A stretch of DNA of 64,000 nucleotides from Tamarix chinensis (GCA_030549775.1 CM060174.1:69843966-69907965), one strand, 5' to 3'. Positions 1 through 13,215 are shown, numbered from the stretch's first letter. The notes: a model not told the origin generated them from the sequence alone. Numbers and translations: made by a program.

Positions 1-345
1 GATTACCATTTTTCCCTTTTATTATAAAATCACCATTTTGTCCTTTTATTAGAAAATTACCATTTTGCCGCCTTTAATTACAAAATTACTATTTTACCCA
101 TTAATCATGAAATTACCAATTTATCCTTTAATTCCGAAATTACCCTTTTACCCTTTAATTATAAAATTACCATTTTACCCTCTAATCACAAAATTACCAT
201 TTTACCCTTTAATTACAAAATTACCATATTACCCTTTGATTATAAAATTACCAATTTACCCTTTTTATTATACAATTACCATAATACCCCTTTTTAATTA
301 CAAATTTCCATTTAGCCCCTTGTTACACCACTCATTTAAAATTAT
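1..345. repeat. Tandem repeat, about 26-bp unit
   Basis: About a dozen imperfect copies of a unit built on AAATTACCATTTTACCC followed by TTTAATTA. Units run head to tail from the window start to about 345 and decay toward the right. It lies inside the LTR and probably continues left of the window. Confidence 0.85.
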
Positions 346-959
346 CACCACTACTTAAAATATTAATAATAATACCTCATCCACAACTAATATATTTAAT
401 ATATACTTTTAGTACCCATACATATTAGGCCATATTCTTGTACAAGATATATATATATTACTAAAATACCCGTAAAGCTCACAAAATATTAATCATGCAT
501 TATGATCGCAATAGCATAATACAACATGGATAATACTTAACATTTTTATTAACAACCAAACTCTTACCTTAAACAATATTCCCATACATATCATATAACC
601 TATCATGCTTCCTTTTATCAACCAACACAAGAAACCACATATAATATATTAAACAATATATATCAAGTATAATACACATTAAAAATGCCTAATGTGCTAA
701 CATACGTTATCCATATATTTAAGTGGGATTTAATGGTTACCTCTATTTTCGCAAAAATGAACCTTACTGATATTCCGGTTTAAGGTTCAAGCTTTGATTA
801 TCAAAACCAATACCTAAAAATAATATCAAGATTTATTACATTAGAAATAATAAAAATCAAAATATAAAACTTTATAATGCTTAATTAATCAAATACTTGA
901 ATTAAAATATTATTATACCTTAAAATCATTATCCAACTAAATCAAGAAAAATGGGAAGG

Positions 960-2160
960 AGGGGCTCGAAGGTGGGTAATAGGAGGAAAAATGGATATTT
1001 TTGGGTTAGGATTTTTAAGCTAAGAAAAAAGGCATGTGGGGGGAAGATTTGGGGCAAGGGAATAGTGCAAAAGTGGCGAGGGGGTGTAGGTGGTGGTCGG
1101 GGATGGGTTGACGGCGGCTAAGGGCGGCGGCAGCAAGGCCACAAAAGGAGGCTGCTGAGGGGGAGGTCGAGATGGGGGCAGGTGAGGAAGGAAAAGGGGA
1201 AGGGAAAATGAAGGCCTTTGGGTGGTGGTTTCGGCCAAATGAGGGCTGGGGGTGGTAGAGGGGGTTGTAGGGATTAATGTGGTGGCTCAGACGGTGGCAG
1301 AAGCGGTGAAACGGCGGTGGAGAAGGGCGGTGCAGGGTGGCTATCGAGAAGGGAGAAGAAGAAGAGAAAAAGAAGAGGGGAGTAGGAGGGAGGCTGCGGG
1401 GTGGCTCGATGGGTGATGTGATTGGTCGGGGATGAGGTAGAGGGTGGCAGGGGGTGGTGAAGATGGCTTTTGAGGTGGCGGAAGCGGCGGAGCTAGGCGG
1501 CAAAGCCAAAAATAGGGTGAGAGAGGGGAGGAGAAAAAAGGGAGAAAAGGAGGTCGGGGAAGACATATGAGTCTCGAGAAAATGGCCGAATGGGACATGA
1601 AGGGAAGAAGAAAAAGAAGGAGAGAGAGGAGGGGATAGGGAGCTCGGGGTGGCGTTAGGGTGGTAGGGGAATAGGAGTTGTAGGGAGAGGGAGAAGGGAA
1701 TGGCGATGGCAGGGAGTGGGGAATGGAGAAATGGTGGGGCCGGGATAGGGCAGGGAAATGGAGGGAGAGAGAGAGAGAGAGAGAGAGAGTTAGGGAGGTC
1801 AACGGGGAGAGGGGGTTGTAGGTTGGGGTGGCAGTGATGGTTGGTTGACAGAATTATTGCCGGGGAAAGAGGAAGAAGAAGAAGAAGAAGGGGAGGGAAC
1901 TGGGTGCGTGCGACGGGCGACCGAAGAAAAGAAAGAAGCAGGCCGATCCGATTGAGGAAGAAAGGAAAGAAAGAAGGGGTGGCCGGCTCACGCGTGAGGG
2001 AGAAGGAGAGGGGGAGAGGAAGTAGGCTAGCGGCACAAGGCGTAGGAGGGGAACGGTCGAAGCAGGCCAACTGGCGGCCCAAGAAAAAAAAGAGAAGAAA
2101 GAAGAGAGAAAAAGGAGAGAAAAAGGAGAAGAAAAGGGAAAAGGAAAAATAAAAGAGAAA
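960..2160 (-). other. Polypyrimidine (sense) tract of the LTR
   Basis: A purine-rich, GC-rich block on the plus strand (GGGGAGG, GAGAGAGAGA and GAAGAAGAAG runs) in otherwise AT-rich DNA. Read in LTR sense it is C/T-rich. Equivalent blocks occur in the other LTRs of this window, always pyrimidine-rich on the sense strand. The open frames of 355, 153 and 103 codons it contains have low-complexity Pro/Ser/Leu or Lys/Arg/Glu composition and no recognisable domain. Confidence 0.8.
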
Positions 2161-2489
2161 AATGGGGTTAAATAAAATAATTTAATTTATAAAATAATAA
2201 AATACAATATTTGTGGGTAATAAATTTATTTAATAATTTAATTTAATATAATTAAAATATAAGGGTTTAAAAAGGATAATTTTAGTAAAATAAGGGTTTG
2301 AAAATTTATTTAAATAATACGAGTGTGATAAAATAACAAAATATTTATTTTAATTTATTAAATATTTATATTCAATTTTATATACTCAAATATCTATAAA
2401 TAATTAAACTAAATAGATTTAAAGGCTAATTTATCCCAAATAAAATTTATTTATTAAATTATACGCTTTTAAAATTTCGAGGGATTACA

Positions 2490-3029
2490 ATATTTAATCA
2501 TGAAAAGACAAAATGTTTCGATAAATTGTGGACCCATAGCTATTACTACCGTTTATCTACATGCGATGCGTGCTTGATTATGAAAAAAATGTGTTTTGAT
2601 GAATTGTGGAGCCATAACTGTTATTGATAAGGAGATTATGATTAGATGATCACTTTTTAATTTGAACTTTATTCGAATAATAAAAAATGTAAATAAAAAT
2701 AGTCTCCAACTTTTTTTTTCAAAAAAGAAAGGAAATAGACGATAGTTGCTGATGAAATTAAAAATTGAAATGAAAAACTAGGAAAGTGAAATATTTTTTT
2801 TACGGCTCATCTAAACCTTTAGCAATGATTGAACTCAATCATTAAATTGCACTACAAGTGCTCATACCATTTGAGGTAACTAATCTTGGTTAAAGTAAAA
2901 ATTGTGAGATAATAAATTATAGGGAAGAAAAATAACAATTGAACAAACTAACATCAAGACATAATTCCACAAAATATTTAAATACATTAAACATGGAAAA
3001 TATAATTTTCCTAGGAAGGGACAACGTTA

Positions 3030-3077
<48 letters not shown>

Positions 3078-3480
3078 CATTCATACCATAAATCCTCCAC
3101 TCCTTCGATATTTGGTCGAATAAAGATACTTTCAAAATGTTAAATATACTTTTTTTTATAAGTAAATATAATTTTTTATTAATTTGATAATTGGGATGTT
3201 ATATGAATACCACAACATCCCTCTTCTCCCACCTTTTATGAAGGGTTTGGAAGGAGAGCTAATTATATGCCCATGCAATAGTTAAAGAGTAAAACTTTTG
3301 AGGGACAACCCTATTACCTCTTATAATAAAGCCTTAGAACTCAATTTTATCTCAGTACACCTTATATCAAAAAATAAAAATAAAAAAATAGTTAATTACT
3401 CATATCCAAAGGCATCATTACATATCTAATTCTATTTGCAACATCTTATATTATTCATGAGAAAACTTAGAGTCTCAAAA
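2490..3480. other. Intergenic, no gene seen
   Basis: AT-rich sequence with no recognisable coding similarity on either strand. The only distinct item is the TTA microsatellite at about 3032-3077. Confidence 0.6.
3032..3077. repeat. (TTA)n microsatellite
   Basis: About 15 consecutive TTA/ATT triplets. They create a poly-asparagine frame on the minus strand that has no other support. Confidence 0.95.
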
Positions 3481-3499
3481 TGTGCCTCTAGTTGTGTAA

Positions 3500-4345
3500 G
3501 TCCTTTCTGCAATTCATTATACGCTTTGTAGCTGCTTGTTGTGCTTGAGAAAATTCTTACCTTCATCATTGTAAGTGATCAAACAAAAGTACCAGCACAT
3601 AATAACCAAGCTACTAGTGGTTGATCCCTTCCTCTTTTAGACTTCACCAAATAATATGCAATCGTATTAGTCTTCCTTCCTTTGTAACTGATTAGGCCCT
3701 TCCATGTATACTTAACATGTCTTATGAAATTAAGCTGAAATCATAGTTCCTATGGCCTCCCTTATGGATCATTACACCAATTAACAATATTTAGAGAGTC
3801 TGATTCAATTACTAATCCAAAATATCCAAGCCAGTCTTTTTGTATTGATAATATACATGCCATCTAAATTCCTTTCACCTCAACATAATTGATCTCTACA
3901 TAATCTATGTGCATAGAGGGAACTCATACAAACCACCCATGCGAGTAACACAAAACTCCCTTAATCACTTCTGTCTTCATCTCTGCACATATCGAAGCGT
4001 CCATGTTCTACTTGAGTTGTCTCCTACTAGGAGGTTCCCATGAACATTCCTACTTTGTTATGTTTCTGATTGTTAATTTGGGTCTAAACTCAAACAAACA
4101 CCTAGGTGTCCTAACAATATCTTTAGTGGAGTAGGAAAGTGAAGGCATCCATACCTTAATCCACCACCCTAATTTGAGGAGGATTAAATCTTGTAGCTGA
4201 TTGATTTGTGTGTCTCGATCTTCAAAGACCCAACAATTTCTTTCCTTCCAAATAGACCATAAAATAACATTGAAGAAAAGTTTCCATACCTTATGTTAGA
4301 AGTTATTGCCAAATATACTACAAAGTATAAACATGATAAATATAA
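3500..4345 (-). pseudogene. LINE (L1-type) RNase H domain relic
   Basis: Minus-strand translation, allowing several stops and frame changes, gives the end of a plant non-LTR retrotransposon ORF2. In order it reads: the linker after the reverse-transcriptase zinc-binding region (WSIWKERN-like, about 4230-4265); the start of an RVT_3-type RNase H domain (W-PP, then N-DAS with the first catalytic Asp, about 3990-4050); a catalytic Glu in a VEVKGI segment (about 3860); and an IESDSLNIVNWC segment with the second catalytic Asp (about 3790-3815). The end resembles the usual C-terminal segment that precedes ADxLAK. Stops replace expected Trp codons, consistent with old methylation-driven decay. No reverse-transcriptase core was found upstream. 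The family call is from motif recognition only. Confidence 0.65.
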
Positions 4346-5394
4346 GTTTACGTCACTAGTAATCATAAACAAAAGAATGAAAGAACAATGAAAAAAATAA
4401 ATGTAAAGGATGTTGACATTAACCAAAATTTGAATAAATATAAAAATCTTCCTCCTTGTGTGCAGTGATGAAGGGAAGTATGGAAATATGAAGTCAAGAT
4501 TGTGAGTGAAGAACGATGAGAGAGAAAATAAATATTTGTTTAAAACAATCTTCTATGAAAAAATAAAAAGTTAAATTAAATGGATTTTTATCAAATATAG
4601 AATTTATCTTAAGTCCTATTATGGTTATCTAGGATTCAATCCTAATGCAACACTTTAAAAAATTAAAAAAAGAAAAGAGAGAGGAGGGATACAATTTAAC
4701 TTTGCACCTAAGCTATAAATCATGGAGATTGCTAACTTCTCCTTAACGTGGATGATTGATGTGGAACATTGTGTTTCCCCTTTAGTTTTTTAATTAAAAG
4801 TTATTGATTTATTTAATAGGTTGTGCGTTTTGATAAATAAATAAAATTTGGGAAGAGAAAATTTTTTTAGAATTAAAGAAGTTATTGGTTAGCCAAACTA
4901 ACAATCTTATATTATGGTTTGTAGTTCCATTATTACTTTATTTATTTTTCTTAAATTAAAAAGTTGGCTGCTAGGAAAAAGGGATGAACATTGGATAGAG
5001 AATATTTTCCATCCTTTTCATTTTATTTTCTCAAAGTTTTATTAATCTTGTGATGGTTATTAAGTGGTTTCCTTAATACTTTTTTCCTCTATTTTTATAA
5101 AAAAAAATTTATGTTTTATTTCTATGGCATTTACATACGGGGTGTTCCCTTAAATAGATAGTATAGTTATTTACTGTGTAAATAGATTTTATTTTTTATT
5201 AGAAAAAATTTTCATTTTGTAATCCTTCACTAAATCATAAGTCGGCCTTCAAGAAGTTTAAAAAATAATATAAATTTTAGGCGAATGTAAGCTATCTTGT
5301 TACTTATTTCACCGAAAATGTGTATTTCAATGCCATTTATTTTTCAAGATATTGCATGGAATATCCTAATATTATAGCAAAATTATGCCATATA
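4346..5394. other. Intergenic, no gene seen
   Basis: AT-rich with poly-A and poly-T runs. No coding similarity, repeats or structured element recognised. Confidence 0.55.
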
Positions 5395-7400
5395 TGCAAC
5401 AACCAATTTTCACAACTAATGTTTTTTCTTTAAATTTTGAGACATAATTTTCCATAATCAAAATATAAAAATATTAGTTGTTACTACTACACTTAGTATA
5501 AATCCAGTAATCCATATCATTCTTATACCAAACATAATGCTAAAAGTTTAATTTGATACACAAATATGAAACAAGAAAAATAAAGCAAAAGATAATAAAA
5601 TAATTATAAAATGATCTAAAGAGAGGTAAAATCTCAACACAACAAATTTAGTAAATGATACAAAAATATATAAGGGTATAAAGACACAAGAGTAAAAAAT
5701 ATATAAGGGAATACAAAAGGACATTATAGATGTAGCTAGGATAACCATGACTCTAAACATAATCTAAGGTGAATTACTTAATAAAGTTATCATCTTCACA
5801 TCATCAAAATCCTACACTAAAGCATCTAAAAAAGTGTAATTTCAATAAAACAAGTGCCAAGTAAAGGTATCCTCTCTTATAAAGGCAACATGTAGCATAT
5901 GGAACATAGAATAACATAACACTTAGCATTCATGGATAGGAAATAAAAATGAAATAGTACAACATATATGGTACAATACATGGAATCTCAAATTAACATA
6001 TATAATTCAAAGTTAACAAAAAGGAAGGATATAATACAACCACAAAAGACACTATGAATCTATACCATTAATCCGCATTTATACCTAATGTTATATTGGC
6101 AATTATATGTACTTAGAAGGACCCATTATTTTACTCTCATAGATGGAATTCACCAATATTGTATCCACTATTATCATAATGTGGACTATTATCATCTTGT
6201 GGATGGGATTCACCAATGTTGTAACCAATATTATTCTCTCGTAGATGGGTTTTACCAATATTATATTTATCAACTTATTATATAAAGGAGGGATAAATAT
6301 TGAAAGTTAAATAAAAACAAATGTCAAAGGATAGAGTCAATCCTAAGGTCAACCCCAAAATATCACCATAAACGTCCTTGGAAAACTAGTTGACTAGTCA
6401 CACATACTAGTGGATTAATGCATAAACCAGATCAAGAAAAGAACTCAACAACACAAGCAAACCCATCAGTTAATATTAAGAAACCAATTTACTAGTCCAA
6501 CAAACAAATGAATAAGATCTTGACCATTACAATAGTTCCAAGTTGAGAACAACAATTTAATTTTTTTTTTGTTAACAAGTTGATTGGTTTTGGTCGTGAC
6601 CAACTAATCGGTTCTATTGGAACACACATACAAATAACCCATAAATTTCCAACTTTCGGTAATGATAATTCATTTCAATATGATCATCAACTAACATAAT
6701 TAACTACCAATATCATCACTTAATGTCGTCCAATCCACACCACATTTCATAATTATTTCATTAATAATCAAATACTACCATAATTATTTTATTAATCATT
6801 TAGGCTTTATTTTTTTTCTCATTAATTTTGAGAGGGAAGAAAACATGAAATAAGGCTAGATACCTACTCAAAGTCAGTCCTTACCATTAGAGATTCCCAA
6901 TAACTAAAACAACAATACAAAAATGGTCATCAATTAGACATATCAACAACCTAGTGTGATGAAACCTCCCTTTTTAACACTAATTCAAGAAATTGACATC
7001 CAATCAGTGGACCAGTGGAAAAAGGAGTAACAACACAAATCGTAATTAGTCAACAATCAACCCCTTTTTTTCACCATCAATGACAAAGAAAAAGGGCAAC
7101 AAATTTAAAGTGAATTGGGCATTGACACCCATATAGACTTTTCATATACTCATCACCCTAAGGAAGTAGTGACATTCCCTTAAGGCTATCTTTCCCCAAA
7201 ATATTTCACTTACAATGATTCGTATTCTATTATTAATAGTATTATTTCATTATAAGAAAGTTCATATCACGAATAGTTTATATTTAACACATTTATTCCA
7301 TATTCTTCCTATTTGGCTATATTTCATTACCAAATATTTATTAGTATAGATAAAATAAACAACGGCAACAAGAATGATAATCATCATGGGTGAGTGAATA
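5395..7400 (-). mobile_element. Old LTR-like fragment
   Basis: The left end (TGCAACAACCAATTTT at 5395) and the TTAGTTGTTACTACTACACTTAG segment near 5474 (given here in halves: TTAGTTGTTAC, then TACACTTAG) align with the first 80 bp of the gypsy LTR at 10452. Positions 6140-6275 carry three or four units of a repeat built on GATGGGATTCACCAAT, reminiscent of the cassette in other LTRs. Positions 6380-6620 carry repeated ACTAGT and TTGATTGGTTT-like words as in the LTR at 34256. The right end was not located, so 7400 is approximate. Confidence 0.45.
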
Positions 7401-7869
7401 TATAGGTTAGGGTCATGTTTCCATTAATACAATTTTTAAGGAAATTTCTTATTTTAGCATATTGTTTGAAATACAACTCTCATTAAAATTCGTTGAAAAT
7501 TGCTCATTCTTAAAATATTAATATCCTAAAATTTTAATTTTCTAAATGGGAATATTTAAGTATTCTAAGTGCAATTTTCATGTTCTTGAAACTGTTTATA
7601 TAAGTTGAAAGATTTTTCTTCTTCCTTATATATGCTAACTATAGATAGATAAATTAATAAATATTTTTGGTTAATTAAATTTAATCAAAATTATTGGAAT
7701 TCTGAACTAATGTTAAATAGACAAAGCCAAATCAAAGTGCCCAAGAACATGCAAATCAAAACCATTTCTTTGGTATATTGTTCTAGAGTATTTTAGACAC
7801 AAAGCTGGTCGAGAGATTGATTTTGGAGATTTTTATATAAACAATATAAGTCCAATTTTAGTTTTATTA

Positions 7870-9010
7870 ATTCCAAATTATAATGTGAATGCATAAATAT
7901 GAATAAAAAAATTCATAATATCATAATCATAAAAAATTTCAAGCAATTTTGTCAACAAATTCAAAATGTTTCTTGTTAACGTAACATCTAAGGAAATATT
8001 ACCATACTTCAACTGACAACAGACACTGCTATGTACCAAATGAGCAATTCTACTATTACCATTATTGGCTTTCTTATTAGCTATGTGGATAGTTTTTTGT
8101 GACTCATAATGAATAGATAATGAATCCACAAGCTTCAACGGCAAAGGAATGGTAGCAAGAACATTCCTCAACCATTAAGCTTCTTGTCTGACAAACTCTA
8201 GTGCAACAAATTATGTCTTCATTGTTGACTTAGCTATATATGTCTACTTGGAAGATTTACAAGAAAGTATTGCCCATGCTAAAGTAAACATATATTCACT
8301 GACAAAGTTTATATCATCACTCTCTAAAATATAGTTTGCATCATAGAAGCCCTCCGAAATTGGAAGATGTATACAATTAGATGACATGGTAACCTTAAGA
8401 TACCTTAGTAGTCAAGTAAAGGAATTTCAATGTCCTTGGTTTAGAGTATGTGTATATCAGCCAAGTCTACTCATAGACACACTAATGTCAAATCTAGAGT
8501 AGTTCATTAGATACATAACACTTCTAAGGACCTTATCATTCCCTTGATGATCAACTCTTTTAGAGCCATTATTTTTTATTCTCACACTATGATCATATCG
8601 TGTTCTTACTAGCTCTTTATCAATATGTTTGAACATTTTAAAGATTTTTCTAATATAGCGTGGCTAGTTAAGCCTAAAGATAAAATTAATCTTTTCCACT
8701 TTAAATCCATATTTTGTGTCAACTTTAACTAGATCATTTGTGTCAACTATAAACCTAAACATGCTCTTAGCTATATCAACAACCAACATACTAGTGCAAA
8801 AATGAGCATGCCATCTGTATACAATGAAATGATAGAACAATCCAATAGAATTAAACTTTACATGGATGTATGAATCATAATCACATCTAGTAAAATCATT
8901 AGAAAATATCGTACCATCAAATTTTGTATGCCCCTACTTAGGTGTCTACTTGAGGTCATATACAGAGTTTACAAGTCTATACACTTTCTTTCCTTAACCA
9001 GGTGCCCCAA
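7870..9010 (-). pseudogene. Ty1/copia reverse transcriptase-RNase H relic
   Basis: Reading the minus strand from 9010 downward gives a degenerate copia RT end and RNase H. There is a KERKCIDL..TLYDLK-TPK segment (RT palm, about 8970), then FDGTIFSNDFTRCDYDSYIHVKF (about 8880; shown as FDGTIFSNDFTRC then DYDSYIHVKF). Further on are a VLRSVMYLMNYSRFDIS segment, a STMKT-FVALEFVRQEA segment, and an open stretch 8171-7878 with RNVLATIPLP and SIHYESQKTIHIANKKA, the RNase H region whose usual CDSQ is changed to YESQ. Stops and frameshifts are scattered. Gag, integrase and LTRs were not identified, so this is a fragment of an old insertion. Confidence 0.7.
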
Positions 9011-9926
9011 AACCATTCAGCTATTCCATATAAGTATTTTCATAAAGGTAACATGTTTATCATAAGTATCATTCTTAATTATAAATATATGAGCAACACT
9101 ATCCATATCATATTAACAAACACAACATCTATATATATATATATATATATCATAGTGTTATTACATAAAGGCCTAATGAAAGTAGTATTAATAACCTTAG
9201 AGCTAATATAAATTGTAACACTCCCAAATTTATAAACTAAAAAAAATTATTTTTAAAAGTTAACTGTAGAAGCTAAAACAGTAAATCGCAAGGTGTTACC
9301 ACCACACTTGGTGCAAGTCCAGTTTCCTCTACAATTCTTTTACCAAGTGCTAAGGCTAAACATGTTACTCCACTTAAATTAATAACATAGTTATAAATCA
9401 GAGTAGGGAGATAGTCAAAGTAATTTAACATCATTTCAAATAGAACCAACTATTATTATTTACAAAATGTTAATGAAAGAAATACATAAAGACATTAACT
9501 GATCTTACAAACTAGCCTGCAAAGGCCACTACCCATTGAATAAGCAACGACCCATGAAAAAAGAATCCTTCAGTACAACAATACTAAGTAACCCATTATA
9601 AGTAACTAATATGAAATGTTCACATGGAACAAATTAAAGGTATCATAATAATACATGAACATTTAATTATACACGCATTAATTGAAATATGATAATCATT
9701 TAGATAACCACATACCACCAAGGCCATATACTACTCATGCTCATTCATCTAGAATAAAATGAAACTTAATAATAGAGCATCCAGGAGATGTTCTTTGCAG
9801 TATAATTAGGAACAACATCATTATCAAATTATAACCATAGTCACAAAGTTCATTATCAATACCAACAACTCTCATAAGACAAGTAGGCTCACTGGCACAA
9901 ACCAATAACAAATCATGGCATCACAT

Positions 9927-10046
9927 GTAGGCACGAAGGCTACTGTTGAACCACAGGTAGGAACAAATGTTGCTACCAAACCATAGGTAGGCACAAATGT
10001 TACTACCGAACAACATGTAGGCACAAGTACTACTACCAACAAATTC
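9927..10046. repeat. Four-copy 30-bp tandem repeat in outer LTR
   Basis: Units start at 9927, 9957, 9987 and 10017 with the word GTAGGCACAAATG (variants GTAGGCACGAAGG, GTAGGAACAAATG, GTAGGCACAAGTA) and continue with TACTACC. The spacing is exactly 30 bp. It lies where other LTR families in this window carry different tandem repeats. Confidence 0.9.
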
Positions 10047-10799
10047 AATAATAATTTCTAATCAAATAATAATAATTTTATTTTTATTTACTCGAGGGGA
10101 GATCATATCAACTCGGAGACACTATCTTATTCTGGTTATACTAGCACACAAGGACATCAGAGTAACCTATCGACTATGAACCCAAGGACACAAAAGTACT
10201 GTGGTCGAACTGGTGCACGAAGGTAACATATTACCCGATTGACAAGGATACCTAATCTATATATATGCATACCTTCTATTAGGCCCGTAAACTAAATAGA
10301 ATAAGATATAGGATTTAGATGAGACACTAAGACACACCAGGAAAATCTATAAACAATCATAGGCTAAACCATGTTTTTAGGGTAGTGATCCCTAAAGAGC
10401 TACCATTCTCAATCTTAAGATCTTTCACTTTAAGTATTAATATTTTATAGTTGTAACACCCCAATTTTACAACAAAAAAAGTTTAATTTACAAGCATATA
10501 ATAAAAATATTAGTTGTTACCGCCATAATTGATATAAGTATTGTTTACAAAACCATCTTTATATCAATCACAAGGCTAAAACTATTCATAGTAAAATAAG
10601 GTAATTAGACATGAGAGAAGCTTTTATAAATACAAATACAAGTTTGGAGATGCACTTTAGGTTACAATAATAGAATACACACTGAGGGATACCATGGTTC
10701 AAAGAGTCCAAAAGGTATCTAGGTAAAAACATCATTCGAATATAATGACTCTTCTTCGAAACGTCTAGCATAGAGAAAAGGTAACTCCCACTACTACGA

Positions 10800-11150
10800 A
10801 AATGGGTTATAATAACGGGACATTAATAATGGTAGTTCGAAAACCGTTATCAAACGCGTGGAAATTAATCGGCGGGAAGTTTTGATAACGGTTCTATTTA
10901 AAAACCGTTATTAAAAGGGCAACGTAAAATTTGGACGGATGTTTTAATAACGGTTTCAGGTAAACTGTTATCAAAACATCTTTTAATAACGGTTTATATT
11001 AGAACCGTTGTCAAAAGTCAGAATCTTTTAATAACGGTTCTTCCAGAAACTGTTATTAAAAGATGTTTTGATAACGGTTCCAGAGAGAACCGTTATTAAA
11101 TCATCTTTTTAATAACGGTTCTCTCAGGAACCGTTATTAAAACCCGAAAA
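10800..11150. repeat. CACTA-1 left subterminal palindromic array
   Basis: Twelve exact copies of the core AACGG/CCGTT plus two one-base variants, mostly arranged as inverted pairs. Each pair is TTTTAATAACGGTT, a few bases, then AACCGTTATTAAAA. Such arrays are where En/Spm-type transposases bind in known CACTA elements. Here each pair could also fold into a hairpin. Confidence 0.9.
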
Positions 11151-11956
11151 TCAAACTTATATTTCGTTCAGTTCTGTTTCGTGCCAAAATTTTCAGACTC
11201 TCTGCACCTTCGTTCTCTTGCTCTCCTTCTCTTGCAAACCCTCGCACGACCACACCGGCCGGCTCCTCTCAAGTAAAGGAAACCCTCGCACCGCCAACTC
11301 TCCACCACGCCTCCGCCATTGCCGGCTCTGCATGTGCGTGCTGTCATTGTTCCGAAGCTAGCTAGCACTTGCACCATCCTCTGTCGTGTTTGAAGCCCCT
11401 TGCCTCTCTCAACATTCTCACCGTCGTGTTTGTAGCTAGCTCACTTTATGTATGTGTTTGTTCTTCTTCTCGTAACATTTTATCTACTTATATATGTATA
11501 TATATATAAATGCATGCATGTTGGTACAGGGTTTCGTTTGTTTGTTATTGAAAGATTGTGGTTTGTCGTTCGAAAATGGGTTGTTTAATGTATTGGCTGA
11601 AAATTTCGCTGTTTTTGGTTGAATTTGTTGCGTTATTGTTATATATTAACAAATGCATGTGTTGGCCGAGACCTTTACATATATATATATATAATATGAA
11701 TGTGAGTGTAGAATTATATACATTTTCACTCATAAAAACTATATATACACACACACACACACACACATATTTTCATTAATAAGTATAGGAGATCACTAGC
11801 AATAAGATATAGGAAATGTCATATAATGAAATGCAAATATATTTTATATATGCATATGTTAATGATTGCTATTTGATGAGGATTAAATAGATATAGAGAA
11901 TAAGGAATATATAAAAGTGAATAATTAAATAGAGATAAATAATTGTATTTGATCGA

Positions 11957-11986
11957 TAAGAATAATAATAATAATAATAATAATTA
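11957..11986. repeat. (AAT)n microsatellite inside CACTA-1
   Basis: About nine AAT triplets. The same tract occurs at the matching place in CACTA copy 2 (51138-51172, inverted). Confidence 0.9.
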
Positions 11987-12094
11987 ATAATATGATTTAT
12001 ATATTATGCTTTAATTACATTTAGCTAGGTTTAGGGATTAGGTTTTTTTTGTGGTTTAGGGTTAGGTTTTATTATAATAAATTATGGTTAATTA

Positions 12095-12150
12095 CCTAGG
12101 GTTAGGGTTAGGGTTAGGGTTTATCGTTTATTATGGTTAATTAGGGTTAG
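12095..12150. repeat. Interstitial GGTTAG-type repeats in CACTA-1
   Basis: Four consecutive GGTTAG/TTAGGG units at about 12098-12121 and a shorter run at about 12143-12156, upstream of the transposase-like start codon. The matching region of copy 2 (about 50957-51024) carries CCCTAA runs. They are part of the element and not a chromosome end. Confidence 0.85.
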
Positions 12151-12333
12151 GGTTAGTATTAATATCTTTTTGGAAACGTGTTAACATGATTCGTATATAT
12201 ATATATAGAATAGCATGATACATTTGAGATTAATTCTTTCTAAGCATGATTCGTATCGATAATATAATGGTACATTATTATGCTCAATACATAACATTCT
12301 AACATAATTTATTTATTTATTTTTTGTAGAGAT

Positions 12334-13215
12334 ATGGCCAACAAAAACATAGATAGGGATAGCAGTGATGAAGAAGGGAAGAGGGGACCTACGATTATGA
12401 GAATTATCGTAGACATGAGGAATAGAGGAGAAGTAGTCGATTTGGGATGGAATACTTACAATCTTCCCATCGGCCCTTACGCAGATATGTTCTTGACCTA
12501 CATTTCCCTTGTGACCCGTAACCGTGTTCCTATCTCCTATAATAATTGGAAGCAGGTTCCACAGGGTCATAAGGAGCATATTTGGCAGGAAATCACGGTA
12601 AAAATGTTATTTTATGTAATCATTTTTGTATGTCAAATGTTATTAATTTTATTACATTATCATCGATATACATCTACATGTCTTATTTTGCAGAAAGTGT
12701 TCAATGTCCCAGAGAGTAGGAAGAAATGGCTTCTTAGACATTGTGGGGAGCGTCTAAGAACATTTAGGTCATATTTAGCTCGTAGAAAAATGTATAGAAA
12801 GAAGGATGGTTCTGTACGACAGAACCCACCCAAACGATACGGTTTCATCGATCAAGAAAGTTGGAACCAATTCATTGCTTATCGTCTTACGGTGGATTTT
12901 AAGGTACTTGTTAGATAACAATTAAACTTTTTGTATCAATCCCAGTATTATGCTTAATATTGAAATAACCATGTCATTATGTTTTGGCTTGTCACATAGG
13001 AAAAAAGTACCCAAAATAAAGAGATTTCCAAGCAAAATAAATATCGGCATAATATGGCTCGCAAAGGCTATGCGGGCCTTGAAGAGGAGTTGGTATGCAT
13101 TTTGTCATTATCTATTTACATGTAAATGTTGAATTTTATAATAATATTCTTAATTAAGAATATTTTTTGATTTGTAGCTCCTAGCCCAAGACTTGGACCC
13201 ATGTACCTCGTCCAT
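12334..13215 (+). pseudogene. CACTA-1 plant transposase-like N-terminal region
   Basis: Inferred exons are 12334-12597, 12694-12903, 13000-13092 and 13178-~13215, all with GT-AG borders and in one continuous frame. The product starts MANKNIDRDSSDEE (acidic leader), then WNTYNLPIGP, NRVPISYNNWKQVP, FNVPESRKKWLLRHC, a basic RSYLARRKMYRKK segment, and HNMARKGYAGLEEEL. This order is characteristic of the plant transposase-associated family (Ptta/En/Spm, Transposase_24-like) seen in Ulp1-bearing CACTA elements. The frame is then lost. A 1445-bp deletion relative to copy 2 joins exon 4 to the Ulp1 exon out of frame. No DDE transposase (tnp2) is present in the element, so it would depend on another element for movement. 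Confidence 0.8.

Larger units (their letters stand above)
1..2489 (-). mobile_element. Ty3/gypsy-type LTR, truncated by window edge
   Basis: The right edge reads GGGATTACA, the reverse complement of an LTR start (TGTAATCCC). The first roughly 300 bp in sense orientation match the start of the solo LTR at 53525 (shared run: TGTAATCC, then AATTTTAAAAG, then TATAATTTAATAAAT). It belongs to the same family in opposite orientation. Inside, positions 960-2160 are strongly purine-rich on the plus strand, so pyrimidine-rich in LTR sense. Positions 1-345 hold a tandem repeat. The far end lies outside the window, so I cannot tell a solo LTR from one end of an element. Long proline/serine-rich reading frames here follow from base composition and are not called as genes. 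Confidence 0.75.

Noticed and set aside
1015..2082. 355-codon minus-strand open frame rich in Pro, Ser and Leu
   Set aside because: It lies in a pyrimidine-rich LTR block where stop codons are rare by composition. No domain, no codon signal, and overlapping frames are equally open.
2917..3135. Poly-asparagine frame
   Set aside because: Produced by the TTA microsatellite.
12095..12156. Chromosome-end telomere
   Set aside because: Only short runs, inside a transposon, with continuous sequence on both sides.
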